A stretch of DNA of 64,000 nt from Lepiota brunneoincarnata (Eukaryota > Basidiomycota > Agaricomycetes > Agaricales > Agaricaceae), in the NCBI GenBank assembly GCA_023014365.1, contig JAEBUN010000036.1, positions 186,001 through 250,000 on the forward strand, read 5' to 3'. How positions within the stretch are numbered: position 1 is the first letter of the stretch; the number at the start of each line of letters is the position of its first letter. The position numbers were made by a program, and so were the translations under genes. Under the pieces are notes generated by a model. It was not told where the DNA came from and did not search any database. It saw only the letters and a list, made by a program, of their open reading frames with translations. Positions 11,842 through 23,928 of the stretch are shown here, piece by piece.

Positions 11842-13408
11842 CTAATATACCGCAAGCACCTCACCAATCAATCATCCAACATGGCTTACATAGGGAGAGG
11901 GAAAGAATGTCGAGATTGCGTGCAGCCAGCTCCCCATGTACCTCAGAGAACTTCGGTCATTATTCCTTCTGATCCCCACCTATGGCTATGAATCATTAAT
12001 GAACTGGGTAATATGGGAAATCTAACCACCAGCCATTCCACGGACATGCCGAAATGCTTGAATGACTGGAGATCTTATATTTTCTGAGACTCCCAACTTG
12101 ACCCCGAGAGATAGCTTCAACTAGGTGCAGAGCACCGGACGGGATACTGCTCAAGATTCATCGACGTAGCAAAAATATGTGCCAAGTTGGACCAGAGGGC
12201 CCCTTCGATCGTAAGCCTGCTGGCTTACTTCATCAAGTAGGTAGTATAAATAGTGGCGAGCTCATGTAAATAGGCAACCCCCCCTTGACCTCGAATACTA
12301 TCTCGAGTCCCGCTCATTCTCTGGACGTCCCCCTCCGACGGCGCCCTTTCACTCCCCACTTGTGGCAAATACAACGGTGTTGCTTGAGGATACGGTCCAT
12401 AGTCGAGAAGTCAGCGTGACTGCCAGTCTGGTAGGGCACAGCTAAGGGCAAACATCGAATAGCTGATCCCAGTGGGGGCGAATAGGCCCAGTAATGGGAG
12501 GTCAGGGAGCAAAAATGCCTCTGGTGGGGGGACTTGACTAAAATGCTCAACGTTCAATGGTTGATGCTCGACATTCACGAGAGCATTTTCATCTCAAACG
12601 AGGGTGCTGGGTCATCTCAGCGGCAACCCTGGCAACTCAGCTCAGCTCTGATATTGACCTTATCCAGGGTCTCATGGAAGTATCAACATGTTGATGAAAC
12701 TGACATCGTAGCCAAGGCTAATTCTATTGCTCCACCGATAGTCCTTGGAGACACCATGATCTTATCACCGTTGGGTTCCCTTTGGATGCTTATCATACAT
12801 TGACGCCGGGGACCGAGATAAGTATTTCTCGTGATTGTGCCTTGACAAACCTTGAGATCATCAGTTACCCCAATATATCATGCCACTGTGTGTATGTACA
12901 TACATCAACGGTCAGTACAAATTTGCCGGGGCTTCCCCGAAGCTGGTGTTGGTACTTGGGGTTGCTGGGCTGTAAGTATTTGGAGTGGCCACCTCATTTA
13001 TATGTGTGATTGATTTAGCAGAGTGCTTGAGCCTTGGGAGGTGTAGGAGGTGGTTAGATGTCGAGTGCCATATCTTATCGATTTCGGCTATTTCGGGAGA
13101 ATCTGCTTCAGCGCTCTGTATACTACATGGGCGGCAGATGCGTTTCGCGCTTCGGATGTGATGTCACGTTGGGAGCTTTTCTATAGATAATATTGATTGT
13201 TCATGAGGCAGAGGTGATGGGTCCCCTGCTTCTGTTTTATCTATCCACCGATACGTGTGAATGTTCTTGCTGTCGAGATGCACCGCAAACCTAATTATTG
13301 GTATGGTTATAAATGATGCTTGGCTAACGGAATCTTCTGCTGCACCCCATTACTTCTCAGCTTTCCCAGGCGAAAGCGACTTTCCCTCCTGAGGAGGCCG
13401 TCACTACC
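11842..13408. other. Intergenic; one weak ORF
   Basis: About 1.5 kb. A TATA-like TATAAATAG occurs at about 12245. An ATG frame of roughly 87 codons (12543-12803, starting MLNVQWLMLDI) resembles no family I know. Nothing here can be called a gene with confidence. Confidence 0.45.
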
Positions 13409-14674
13409 ATGCCTGCAGACGACCCGTTCCCAGTTACCGCAGCCCAACTTACCGGAAACTTCTGCGAGACGCTGCTCTTTGGGATATATCTGGTGACGTG
13501 TTGTTTCTGCGTTCGTACCCTCCTGTTGACAGGTCGCGGGCGAGAGGAGCGATGGCTTCGTACCTCCGAAATTCACTGGCTAATGGCCACCGTCGCACTG
13601 GCCCTATTCATCATCTGTACATTCGATGTGGCGCTTGGGCTGTTACACAACTTTCGTGCGTTTGTCAGGTCAGGAGATGCCATGAAGGAGTTCCTCAATA
13701 TTTCGGATTGGATCAACATTGCACGGGTAAGGGATCGATCACATCCTGACTAAGGTTCGCTGACAAATGCGAGTACTACTAGACCGTGAATAATGTCTTG
13801 GCCATGATTCTTGGTGATTTTGTCTTGGTATGGTAGTCACTTATGTGTGAACAGCGGCTGAATAATACGCGGATAGATATATAGATGTTGGGTTGTGTAC
13901 GGACGCCGATGGCTGGTTATTGTGCCATCCCTGATTTTGTACCTTGCCGGGATCTCGATGGCTATTAGGCTTGTTCAAGTTGGGGCGGACCCATCTACCC
14001 AGCAGGACATTTCCTTGACTGCCAGTCAGATTCGACCCTGGAATGATGGCTTCTTTGCCATTACCGCTGTTCAAAACACACTCACCACAGGTAAGAGATG
14101 TAAATAATCTGCAGAGGAGGAGGCTGGTCGGCTAACTCAGTAATAGGGATCTTGATCTGGCGCATCTGGCGGGTGGACAGACAAAGCGAGAAATTCGCAC
14201 ATCATAGCGGATCAAAGGTGCATGAACCACGACACCTGCGCAAAGTTATGATGGTCATCGCAGAGTCTGGAGCGGTATATACGGCAATGTCATTTATCAC
14301 ATTCCTGGCAAGCATGACGAAAAGTAATGCTGTGTACCCTACTTCAGATATGGTGAGTGGAAAGTTTTAGTGGGCTGATGAACAGTCGCCATACTCATGT
14401 GATATTAAAGACCCTTCAAATGGCGGGAATAGCATTCAACGTGATTCTCGTACGAGCCTCAGCTGGGCGGGACCGACAATTCACGGCGTTTGACGAAAGG
14501 GACAGGACGGCGACACGTTCCATTCACTTGCGTAGTGGGGATGTAAGAAGTTCTAGGATCTCGGGGGATGTTGAGCTGGCGGTGCAGACGATTACTAGCC
14601 CGGATAAGGCCTTTCAATCTGATATCTATCCGTCTGGAGTTATGGTAACCAAGTCTGTTATGCATTCCTCTTGA
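13409..14674 (+). CDS. Seven-helix membrane protein, basidiomycete family
   Basis: A polytopic integral membrane protein of unknown function, of the widely expanded Agaricomycete type with an N-terminal ETLLFGIYL helix and an IYRCWVVYGRRW motif between helices 3 and 4. Five exons (13409-13726, 13783-13827, 13877-14090, 14147-14352, 14411-14674) total 1047 nt, or 348 residues, with all phases consistent and all introns 49-58 bp. About seven hydrophobic segments are visible. After the last one a soluble tail rich in Arg, Asp and Ser (about 75 residues) probably faces the cytosol. The ATG at 13409 (MPADDPFPV) is the first in frame. The gene looks intact and sits alone between broken signalling genes. 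A receptor-like role is only an analogy to its topology. Confidence 0.85.
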
Positions 14675-15774
14675 ATAGCATGTATGATCTGTGCTGTGGT
14701 TCCTGGTCTGTTCTTGGAGTCCCCCTTTATACTAGGTTTGCGATGTGTTTACGTACTTGTATCCCTATTCCTCAAGGAAGCTATTTAAAGCGATAGTAAT
14801 AAAATACAAAGCACAAGGGTATTGAACCAATGCTCCCTACGTTCCAGCTAAAAATGGTCGGAAGGAATGAGTCCGATTGTACATGAAGCAGGCTAGCCGG
14901 TTCCAGCAGACTTGGGCCGTTCAGCGAGATCGCATCTGAGTCTCCGCAACGCGTCCTACCTTGCAGCATGGTCGACTACCTATCCATGATCTGCATATGT
15001 GCGTCTATCGAAAAAGTCCATCTGCATAAATGGCGACCAGCCACTATGGTCGAGATGCGTTGCGTCGCTTACATGTATAATCATATCTCTTCCCTGCGTG
15101 GTTCAGTCGCATGTTACAGTTACATTAGTGCTAGCATCAGAAACGATGAGGCTGGTTGCGTGTCTCCACCACGAACAGGCTATTAAGCTCTCCTCTGTCA
15201 GCCCACATCCCGTTTCGACACCCTTCGATCACCCTAGCACCTATAGAGGTCGACCTGGATATGCAATGGCCGAGAGTCACTCACTGACACCCCAATCCCC
15301 GTATCACTCTGCTCTGCCGTCAAACTCCAATCTTTCTTCCCAGTCGGAAACCCCTGGTGCTCCACAGTTTCCCGTTGCAGCCTCCTGTGGTTTCTGAAAA
15401 GCACTATAGTGCCGAAATAGCCAAGCTTATATGTTGTGAGCCTATATGGTGCCCTTTGCTCGTGGCAGGCTCAAATGTTATAACTCAACGGCTGGGTGTT
15501 CAGTTGTGATGCATTAATCTATTTTCACACCATCCTCTTCAAGTGTTGTTGTTTATTGTGTCTCTAACTGCCATCAATTTTACAATGTTAGGAAAATGCA
15601 ATATATCTCTATTTTTCATGGACATAGGCTTCAAGCAGATTCAGGACGAGGAGAACTAAGTGACAGTCACGCAAGGGAATAAGATCAGTGATGTGTGGTG
15701 CATGTAATAAGCTAGCGGTTGATCCCTGTTTGGATTCACAGCTTGCCTTCGTCTTCTCATCTGTATCAACAATC
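14675..15774. other. Intergenic; short Ser/Pro-rich frame at 15266-15397
   Basis: No gene recognised. A 43-codon ATG frame (MAESHSLTPQSPYHSALP…) ending at 15397 is Ser/Pro-rich and could be a 5' exon of NACHT B or a chance frame; no clear donor follows it. The rest holds nothing I can interpret. Confidence 0.4.
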
Positions 15775-18738
15775 ATGGAACCAGAGAAAGAGCGTGAAAG
15801 GCATGGATCACACGTGTCCGAGCCAAAGGAGCATGCCACACCGCTCTTCTCTGCTGGGTCGGCTGTCCCACCTCTTGTTGTGAGCGACCCTCGTTTGTCG
15901 GTGATCGTTTCCAAGGGACTTCTGGACGGGTCTGAGGTTGGACGTTCGATTCCGGGGGTGGGAACTGGGGTTAACAGCGATGGTGACGGTAAAGCCAAGG
16001 AAAGGACATTGGAGGTAAGTTAATCGAAATCCATAGCGTAGGTACTGAAGAGGCCGTTACCGCAAACAGCATCAGAAGCTATGGCTCCGTGGAAGTCATA
16101 AACGAAAGCAGGCCATGGAAGATCCACGTCATTTTTCTGCTGCTGCTGGTCCGACAAGTTTTGTCAGTGACGATCTACGCTCTGATGGTCTGCGGTGTGC
16201 CGTTGGTTTGTCTGAGAGTCAACAGGTGTGACAGTCCGTTTACCTTGGTAGCGGACCCGTCTAATAGAATCAAGCCGATTGTACAGAGACACTTGTCGCC
16301 GACGTCGTTTTCAGGTCAGTGTTCAAAATTACCTGGTTATTATCCTAGACTTATGACAAATTTTAGCTTGGGACCATGCTCCGGTCAACATCGCCCAAGC
16401 AGCCACATCTTGTGAAGCACCACAAGGTACTTACCTCGTCATTTTATTATAGAAAGTGACTGATCCTTGGACTTCTTCGAGCCAGAGAGTACGGGATTCT
16501 TTAACAATGCACAAAACTTTGTTGTAAACCAACCGACAATGGTCGATGCGAGGAGCTTTGCTAATATTACTCCTGGGACAGGTGCGGATCATTTCCACCC
16601 AGCTGGGCAATGGGTTTAAGGGGTAGTACTACAGTCCTGAGATGGGTCAAGGACTACGTCACACTCGAAGCCGAATACGATTCTTCTGCTCGTGACTCTC
16701 CCCCACGATGTCATCCGGGCACACGCACAGCTATCTTAAGTCGGATTCAGGATGGACTGCGGAGAGCTGATGAGGGAAAGAAGAAATTGTTGTGGTTGCA
16801 CGGGCCTGCGGGCGTCGGCAAGTCGGCCATCATGCAGACTCTGGCCGAGATGGAAGCCGAGTCTGAGCACCTCGGAGCAAGTTTTTTCTTCTCGAGACCC
16901 CATAAACGCGATAACCCTAAGCGTGTGCTCCCGACTGTTGCATATGGACTCGCGGTCAAGCATCCCCCCCTACCACAAGTATATTCAGAATCGGCTCGAG
17001 TTGAATCCTATGTTCCTCGAGAAGGGCCTGGAGGAGCAGTTCAAGAATCTCATCGTCGAGCCATTTGGGCGACGGAACATGTTTGGTAGATCGAAGGTGT
17101 GGACGATCCTGCTCGACGGTCTCGACGAGTGCGATGGTTCGGCTGCCCAGTGCAAGTTTATCCAGCTCTTGAGTGGGTTCGTGACCGAATTTCCGGATGT
17201 CCCTCTACAATGGGTTATCGCGAGCCGACCAGAGTCGCATTTGAAAGCTATGTTCTCGCGACCACAAATACTACCGAGTTATTGGCAACAAGAGGTTCCC
17301 GTAGATTCGGATGAGGGTTGTCAAGATGTTGAACGCTATCTGACGAATTCATTCGTTGATATTCGCCAGAAGTTTCCTGATCATTTTTCGGAAGAGGTGC
17401 GCTGGCCGACGGAAAAACAGTTTCTTCAGCTTGCACATGGGGCGAGTGGGCTATTCGTCTTTGCATCGACTGCGGTTCGATTCATCGAGGATACCAATTT
17501 TGACAACCCAGTGTCGCAACTCAATCGCTTGCTTGCTGTCATTGGCAAGTTGAGCCCTTCCGAAACAAAGCATCCACTGGCACTCCTTGATCTGATATAT
17601 GCCGACATTTTATCCTCGGTACCAATCGCGGTGCTTCCTGTGACGAAGCGAGTTGTTGGGTGTTTGATGCTGTCCCTTGTTATTTCCTTTCGTTTTCTGT
17701 GCAATATTCTAGGGTTGGGGCAGCACGATGCGTATAGTGCGCTTCAGCGGCTTCATTCTGTGCTCAAGATTCCACCGCCTGACGCCGCCGATAAGTCTAG
17801 CGTTTCGTTTTTCCATGCTTCGTTTTCGGATTATTTGAAGGACGCTGCACGATCAGGGCCATTCTATATCTGTATTAGGGAAGCGTGTACTGGGTTATGG
17901 AAGGATTATCTCAGGATCGCACAGAAGCCCTCGACATGTGAGTCCGTTGATTCGCGATTATCTGTAATTTATTAATGATTTCACAGCTAATCCATCGTCG
18001 CCCTTTGGGGGTACCAGTGACACCATCCTTGCATGGGGTTATCAGAATTTCAACGTCAACGCCATAATGACAATGAAGCTCCGTGCTGAGGCAAGGTTGC
18101 AATGGGTTAATATGTTGGTAAACGGTTCCTTCCGTGGTGGTACTGGGGCATTCGGGCCTGGGGACCCGATGACCAACCGTTTCGACGTCCTCTGTGAAAT
18201 TGACTTTAGTCGACTATGGAGCGTTGATCCTACCCCGCTGCCAGATGACATTGCTAGTTTCGTTTCTTTAGCTACATGGTTGTTCGAGCAGTGGCGTGTA
18301 TGTTCGTGCCATTTCCCGTGCCTGGTATTATGCTGAATGTGAAGGACTAGAAATCGCCCGAGAAGCTCCGGGAGGCGTGCACCGTCCGAAAAATTAGTGT
18401 TAAAGACGTGGATATGGAACGTATTAATGTCACGGACCGGAGGGTGGCTCTATTTATCGAGGATAATATACCTCGTAGCGGCGATTCCGGCCGGAGACTT
18501 GAGGTGAGTTGTTTCTTTTTCCCCGTCCTGAACCTGGTGCTGACTCGGCCGGTGGCAGTATGGTAGCGCCGACGATGAGAAGGGTTTGGATGAAATAGTG
18601 AATCGGGTGCTCGAGCACAAGAGGAGGAACGCTTCTACAATGGCACTGGTACTGGCGAATAAGCCGTCGGAGGGTTGTGTGATATTTCGATGGAGGAGCG
18701 AGTATTTTTTCCTTCCGTATGTAGCAGAGTGCGTGTGA
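15775..18738 (+). CDS. NACHT STAND NTPase, copy B, one frameshift
   Basis: NLR-like STAND NTPase. The N-terminal exon (15775-16014, [20 protein letters not shown]) is disordered; exon 16070-16225 carries a basic SHKRKQ element; an exon at about 16490-16580 holds [11 protein letters not shown]. The signature [15 protein letters not shown] precedes Walker [10 protein letters not shown] (about 16804-16830) and Walker B LLDGLDEC (about 17107-17130). A C-terminal module follows, with introns at about 17940-17986, 18298-18350 and 18505-18559, ending at TGA 18736. The frame breaks at a run of seven C (16964-16970): six would continue [12 protein letters not shown]. Everything else after the break is open to the end. 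It is therefore either a recently disabled gene or an indel miscall in a homopolymer. N-terminal exon phases are not fully resolved. The stop lies 70 bp before the lon start codon. Confidence 0.75.
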
Positions 18739-18808
18739 TGATTACATCAGCCGCTGTGTGCGTCATGGGTGCGAATGTTTTTCTTGGCTGAGGAACAAGC
18801 GGACAGCG

Positions 18809-21800
18809 ATGAGGCTGGTTGCGCGTCTCCTGCGCTCTGCAGCCATCCTGCGCCCTCTCAGAACAACCGCGCACAGACCATTCTCAACCACTCACCACCT
18901 CCCCTTCCGACATTCTCCGGCCATCCGAGCACCCAGATGGGTCAACCCAAAGACACCTGCCGACCCCGAGCCAGAAGAAGACCAGGAGTCACCGACTGAC
19001 GAACAGAAAGAAGAGGACGAAAAGTCGCCAGAGGCAGAGCCCACCTCTTCTTCGTCTTCTCCACCTTCAAGTTCCTCCACATCATCCTCAGAGTCCCAAC
19101 AACCTCCGTCCCAGCCCGCCGATTCTGCCCCGCCGCCATCAAACTCCAATAACCCCGGGTCTATTGCCAAGCAGTCCATTCCCGAAATCTACCCACAACT
19201 TCTTGCCCTCCCGATAGCCCGTCGACCCCTCTTCCCAGGCTTCTACAAGGCAGTCGTCGTCCGCAATCCTGCGGTCGTCGCCGCCATCAAGGACATGATG
19301 AAACGCGGTCAGCCCTACCTCGGTGCTTTCCTCCTCAAAGATGAGCACACGGATAGCGATGTCATCACGGACGTGAACTCGGTTCACCAGGTTGGCGTTT
19401 TTGCGCAGATTACTAGTGTGTTTGCTGCTGCTGCTGGTGTTGGGCGAGATGGCGAGGAGAGAGAGGAGGGCTTGACTGCGGTGCTCTACCCGCACCGGAG
19501 GATTCAAATTACCGAGCTTGCCAAGGCTGGCGGTGGTGCTGCTGCAGTCTCTGATTTGCTCCCCACACCCCCTCCGACGCCAGATCCCGAAGTTGGCCAC
19601 CCCTTCCAAACGTCCTTCCTGCATAACCACGCTGTCTCGATTGTGAATGTCGAAAACTTGGAAACGGAGGCGTACAACAAGGATGATCAGTATATCCGTG
19701 CATTCATGTCGGAAATCGTTTCTGTGTTCAAGGATATTGCGCAGTTGAATCCGTTGTTCCGGGACCAGATCACGAATTTTTCGATAAACCAGGTTGCGGC
19801 CAATGTTTTCGATGAGCCGGATAAGCTTGCGGATTTTGCAGCTGCTGTCTCGACTGGAGAAGTCCAGGAGCTTCAAGATGTTTTGGAGAGTCTGGTCGTC
19901 GATGATCGGTTGCGCAAAGCGCTCTTGGTGCTCAAGAAGGAACTTATCAACGCTCAGCTACAGAGCAAACTCGCTCGTGATGTCGACAGCAAGATTGCGA
20001 AGCGCCAGCGGGAGTATTATTTGATGGAGCAGCTCAAAGGTATCAAGAAGGAACTTGGTATGGAGAGCGATGGCAAGGACAAGTTGATTGAAAAGTTTAG
20101 AGAGCGTGCCAAGGGTCTCAAGATGCCAGAGCCTGTCAGGAAGGTCTTTGATGAGGAACTGTCGAAGCTTCAGGGATTGGAACCTGCGGCGAGCGAGGCA
20201 AACGTGACGAGGAACTATCTGGATTGGCTGACACAAGTGCGCGCTATTGCAGTACCCTTATTTCATATCATATCTCATCATTTCCACTCTAGATTCCATG
20301 GGGTCAACACACACCTGAAAACTACTCGCTCACGCATGCTAAGCACGTTCTCAACGAGGACCATTATGGCCTCACCGATGTCAAGTCACGCATCCTCGAG
20401 TTTCTTGCTGTGGGCAAGCTTCGAGGTACTGTCCAGGGCAAAATCATTTGTCTCGTCGGTCCTCCTGGTGTCGGAAAGACGAGTATCGGTAAGAGTATCG
20501 CGCGCGCACTTGGTCGTCAGTTCTTCCGCTTCAGTGTCGGCGGTCTAACGGACGTTGCGGAGATTAAGGGACATAGGCGAACCTATGTTGGGTACGCGTG
20601 CCGCATGTTATCTTGGCCAGGTATTTTCGCTGACACGAAATTTCAGTGCACTCCCAGGAAAAATCATTCAGGCACTGAAGCGTGTTGGAACGGAGAATCC
20701 CCTGGTGCTCATTGACGAGGTTGATAAGATTGGAAGAGGTATCAATGGTGATCCTGCGAGTGCTTTGTTGGAGATGCTCGATCCTGAACAGAATAACAGT
20801 TTCCTGGATCACTAGTAAGGATCCAGCCCCAAACCTGAGTATATGTGCTGATACCTCCTTAGTATGGATGTCCCGGTCGACCTCTCGCGCGTTCTCTTCG
20901 TCTGCACTGCCAATAACCTAGATACTATCCCAGCGCCTCTACTCGACCGTATGGAGGTTCTCGAGGTTTCCGGTTATGTCACCGAGGAAAAGGCAGCGAT
21001 TGCCTCGAGGTATTTAGGTCCGCAAGCGAAGGATGCTTCTGGATTGGGCAGTGCCGATGTCCAGATCGATGACGCGGCGGTCGATGTCCTTATCAAGTAT
21101 TATTGCCGTGAGAGTGGTGTCCGTAATCTCAAGAAGCATATCGACAAGGCGAGTTTTTTGGAGGTCGCATTGTTTCAACACGTCACTGACCTCTCCCCCG
21201 GATAGATCTATCGGAAGGCGGCGCTCAAGCTGATCGAGGACCTTGGCGAAGAGACGTTCCCGGAACCAGCAGGAACTCCCACTGCGGCTGCCGCCAGCGG
21301 AGCATCGGCTGACAACGAATCAGTCGTTCCCGAAGCCGAACCTCTAGCCAATTCCTCGACCGTCGAATCGCAGGAACCTCCCCCGAACGAGCCGGGGTCG
21401 TCAATGGAGCCCATGGCCGAAGAGGAATCTCATCACGAGCGCAAAGTCGTAACCACAGATGAACGCAAGCCTATGCCGATTCCCGACAGCGTGCATGTGA
21501 AGATCACCCCCGAGAATTTGAAGGATTATGTAGGCCCGCCTGTGTATCAGAGGGATAGGATGTATACCACACCTCCGCCGCCTGGTGTGAGCACCGGGCT
21601 TGGGTACCTTGGGAATGGAAGTGGTGCGGTTATGCCTGTTGAAGCCATGGTGCGTTCTCTATTGTTCTATTGTTCCAAAGATACGTATGTATTGACCGTG
21701 TTGTGTGTGTGTAGAGTATGCCAGGTAAAGGCGGCCTGCAATTGACGGGTAAACTCGGCGAGGTGATCAGGGAGAGTGCGCAGATCGGGTTGAGCTGGGT

Positions 21801-22303
21801 AAAGGCACATGCGTATGAGTTGGGCATTACGGAGAGCCCGAATGAGCAGTTTTTGACGGATCGGGATGTGCATGTGCATATGCCCGAGGGGAGTATAGGA
21901 AAAGAGGGACCGAGTGCGGGAACGGCGCTGTTGAGCGCGTTTGTGTCGCTGTTTACGAAGACGAAAATTAGTACTGATATTGGTGCGTTCTCTTTCTTAT
22001 GAACTATTGCTGTTGAGTTGAACTGGATATATAGCGATGACGGGCGAGATTTCACTGGTGGGCCAGGTGTTACCTGTTGGTGGGCTCAAAGAAAAAATAT
22101 TGGCGGCGCATCGGGCGGGGATCAAGACAATTGTGGCGCCTGCTGCGAATCGGGCAGACATAGAGGAGAATGTGCCTGAGAGTGTGAAGACGGGGATTCG
22201 GTTCGTCTATGTGGAGAATGTGGGTGAGGTGTTGGAGGAAGTGTTTGGTGGGGAGGAGGGTGAGCGGGTGAAGGCGATATGGGGAGAGAGGCGGAAGCCG
22301 TGA
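18809..22303 (+). CDS. PIM1: Mitochondrial ATP-dependent Lon protease
   Basis: Degrades misfolded and damaged matrix proteins. Seven exons (18809-20236, 20293-20591, 20647-20814, 20863-21148, 21206-21649, 21715-21982, 22035-22303) total 3162 nt, or 1053 residues, usual for fungal Lon. The N-terminus [20 protein letters not shown] is an Arg-rich mitochondrial leader, followed by an acidic/Ser linker and the substrate-binding LON domain (from about residue 125). Walker [10 protein letters not shown] is near residue 531, Walker [10 protein letters not shown] near 594. The protease dyad is Ser in GPSAG (about 940) and Lys in GGLKEKI (about 981). No frame problem exists anywhere, in contrast with its neighbours. 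The fourth intron (21149-21205) starts with GC rather than GT. I start at 18809 because the leader begins there; the sequence upstream belongs to NACHT B. Confidence 0.95.
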
Positions 22304-22756
22304 GGCGGGTTGGCTATGTGTGTGGCTATGTGAGCATGCGGCGTGGGGGACGGTTTTAGGCCTGCCGTTTGCCTGCCACCGTCGACGCATAAACGGGAAG
22401 GAGCACAGACGTGATATACGGAGGCGGGTGAATTTATCTCTCGCCCTGCTCCGAGGCCGGTTTTTTGGTCTTGCTGGGCGAAGGGAGATTGGAGGACTGT
22501 AGTGGTATGCACTCTGCCGCTTTACTTGCATTAATCGAATCTTTAGAATAGATATAGATGTTTACGGGAGAGAAGTCGATTTGGTGTTTTGTAACTTAGT
22601 ATTGCCCTATTTTACCACCTCTCCTTTGCATCACGGTATCGCTATATATGGCATGATATAGTTGACGACTACGGTTTCCAGGATAGGGATGAATGCTCGG
22701 AAAGAGAACGCTCATGGTAGGGTCGCCGGGTAAGACCAAAATCAAGGGGATCTTTT

Positions 22757-23345
22757 TCACTGCGAAGCATAGACTAGAGCATAAGCATCATCCAACTCTT
22801 TCAGGTATAACTCTTCAATAGCTTTGTGCCTAGTGTAATGTAGTGGCGTTTATAAGTTCAACCATAGGAATTCACCAAGATGTCATACCTGATGCTGCCC
22901 TTTGCCTGCGGCAAGGAACTTCGTTCAGTAATCAAGCCCAGGGGCTGAATGAGCCACTCACGGTTCGGGGTAGTGACTCGCCGTCTGGTACGACAAAGAT
23001 GAGCCTTCTGATCTGTGACTCCTTCATAAGTATCAAGTCTTTCGTTCGGTTGAGAATGATAGCTTTCAAACCGCCATCCATTAAAGTATCTGAGCTGGTG
23101 AGGGTCTGTTGTTGCCGACGACGATGCAATTCTTTATTATATCGCTGCATAGGACTTGCACCTGTACTTTGTCTTCGATGGATCTGGGGAAGACATGTTG
23201 TATTTTTTAGTTAGTATATCCCTGAAGTGAGGAAAGAGTAGGCTTGGTCTTACATACTTTGTATCACCCCGTTTCGTCGTCTCACCCTTGATCCAATCGT
23301 CGTCACGCCTACGAAAAATAAAATATCCGTTGTCTTCAAATGAAT
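22757..23345 (-). pseudogene. 5'-truncated AMP-binding enzyme, copy 3
   Basis: The C-terminal third of the ANL enzyme found intact at 29684-31762. It keeps FEDNGYFIFRRRDDDWIK (with RRR where intact copies have RGR), the VQ..CSDI segment and the last exon down to the stop at 22757-22759. About 35 bp that encode LFVEKRLSSDSD in the intact copies are missing near 23095. Similarity to the other copies stops abruptly at about 23345, where unrelated sequence begins. About 220 bp downstream of the stop are also shared with the copy at 29470-29684. Confidence 0.8.
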
Positions 23346-23640
23346 AATTGTTCTTGGCTAGCTTCGATCTCGATCCAAGGTGGAAGCCTGGATTTAAATT
23401 TAACAGCATATTGGCCCACCAGACCCTCAAAAATGTGGAACTCGGACGACCGTTGCCTTTCAGAGGGCCAGCCCTCTGCCAGTTATTTGGTTTTGCTAAG
23501 CCCTGCTTTTGTAATGATGGCCCTATGCAAGGTTATGCACACACTATGAATCACTATGAATGACTCACAGCCCCCTCCAGCTGATTGCAAAACGGCTGCC
23601 AAATTTTGCGAAATGCCAAACATTCGGACTTCAACAGAAC

Positions 23641-23923
23641 TGTCGAAATACCGAGCCGTCCAGCTCGATGTCGCTTATTGTTTTCTTGGCTATTTCATAT
23701 TGCCCTTAGTCACCGTAGGTACTTCATTATGGACTTTTTATATTCCTGCTAGCAACGACGATCGAGTTACATTACTTAGCAAATAATTGTACACATTCTC
23801 GTCGTACTTAGGTAGTGGTCTGAGCACCTGTGGACCCCAGTTTTCCTATACTGGGTCCCAGTGGTCCCAAACTTATACATATTGTGTCTCGAGTCATACG
23901 TCTGCGCGAATACCCAATCATCA
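23641..23923 (+). mobile_element. Solo LTR, copy 1 (283 bp)
   Basis: Begins TGTCGAAATACC and ends CCAATCATCA (TG…CA termini). It is flanked by the perfect 5-bp direct repeat agaac at 23636-23640 and 23924-23928. A second copy at 27000-27345 is nearly identical outside a 63-bp insertion. The strand is arbitrary. No internal retrotransposon sequence accompanies it, which fits LTR-LTR recombination. Confidence 0.85.
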
Positions 23924-23928
23924 AGAAC

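Noticed and set aside
12314..12803. Possible gene downstream of a TATA-like box at about 12245
   Set aside because: The minus and plus frames overlap, neither resembles a family, and there is no splice support.
18758..18808. Longer N-terminus for Lon starting at 18758
   Set aside because: It begins with GTG, overlaps the region just after the NACHT B stop, and the ATG at 18809 starts a clean mitochondrial leader.
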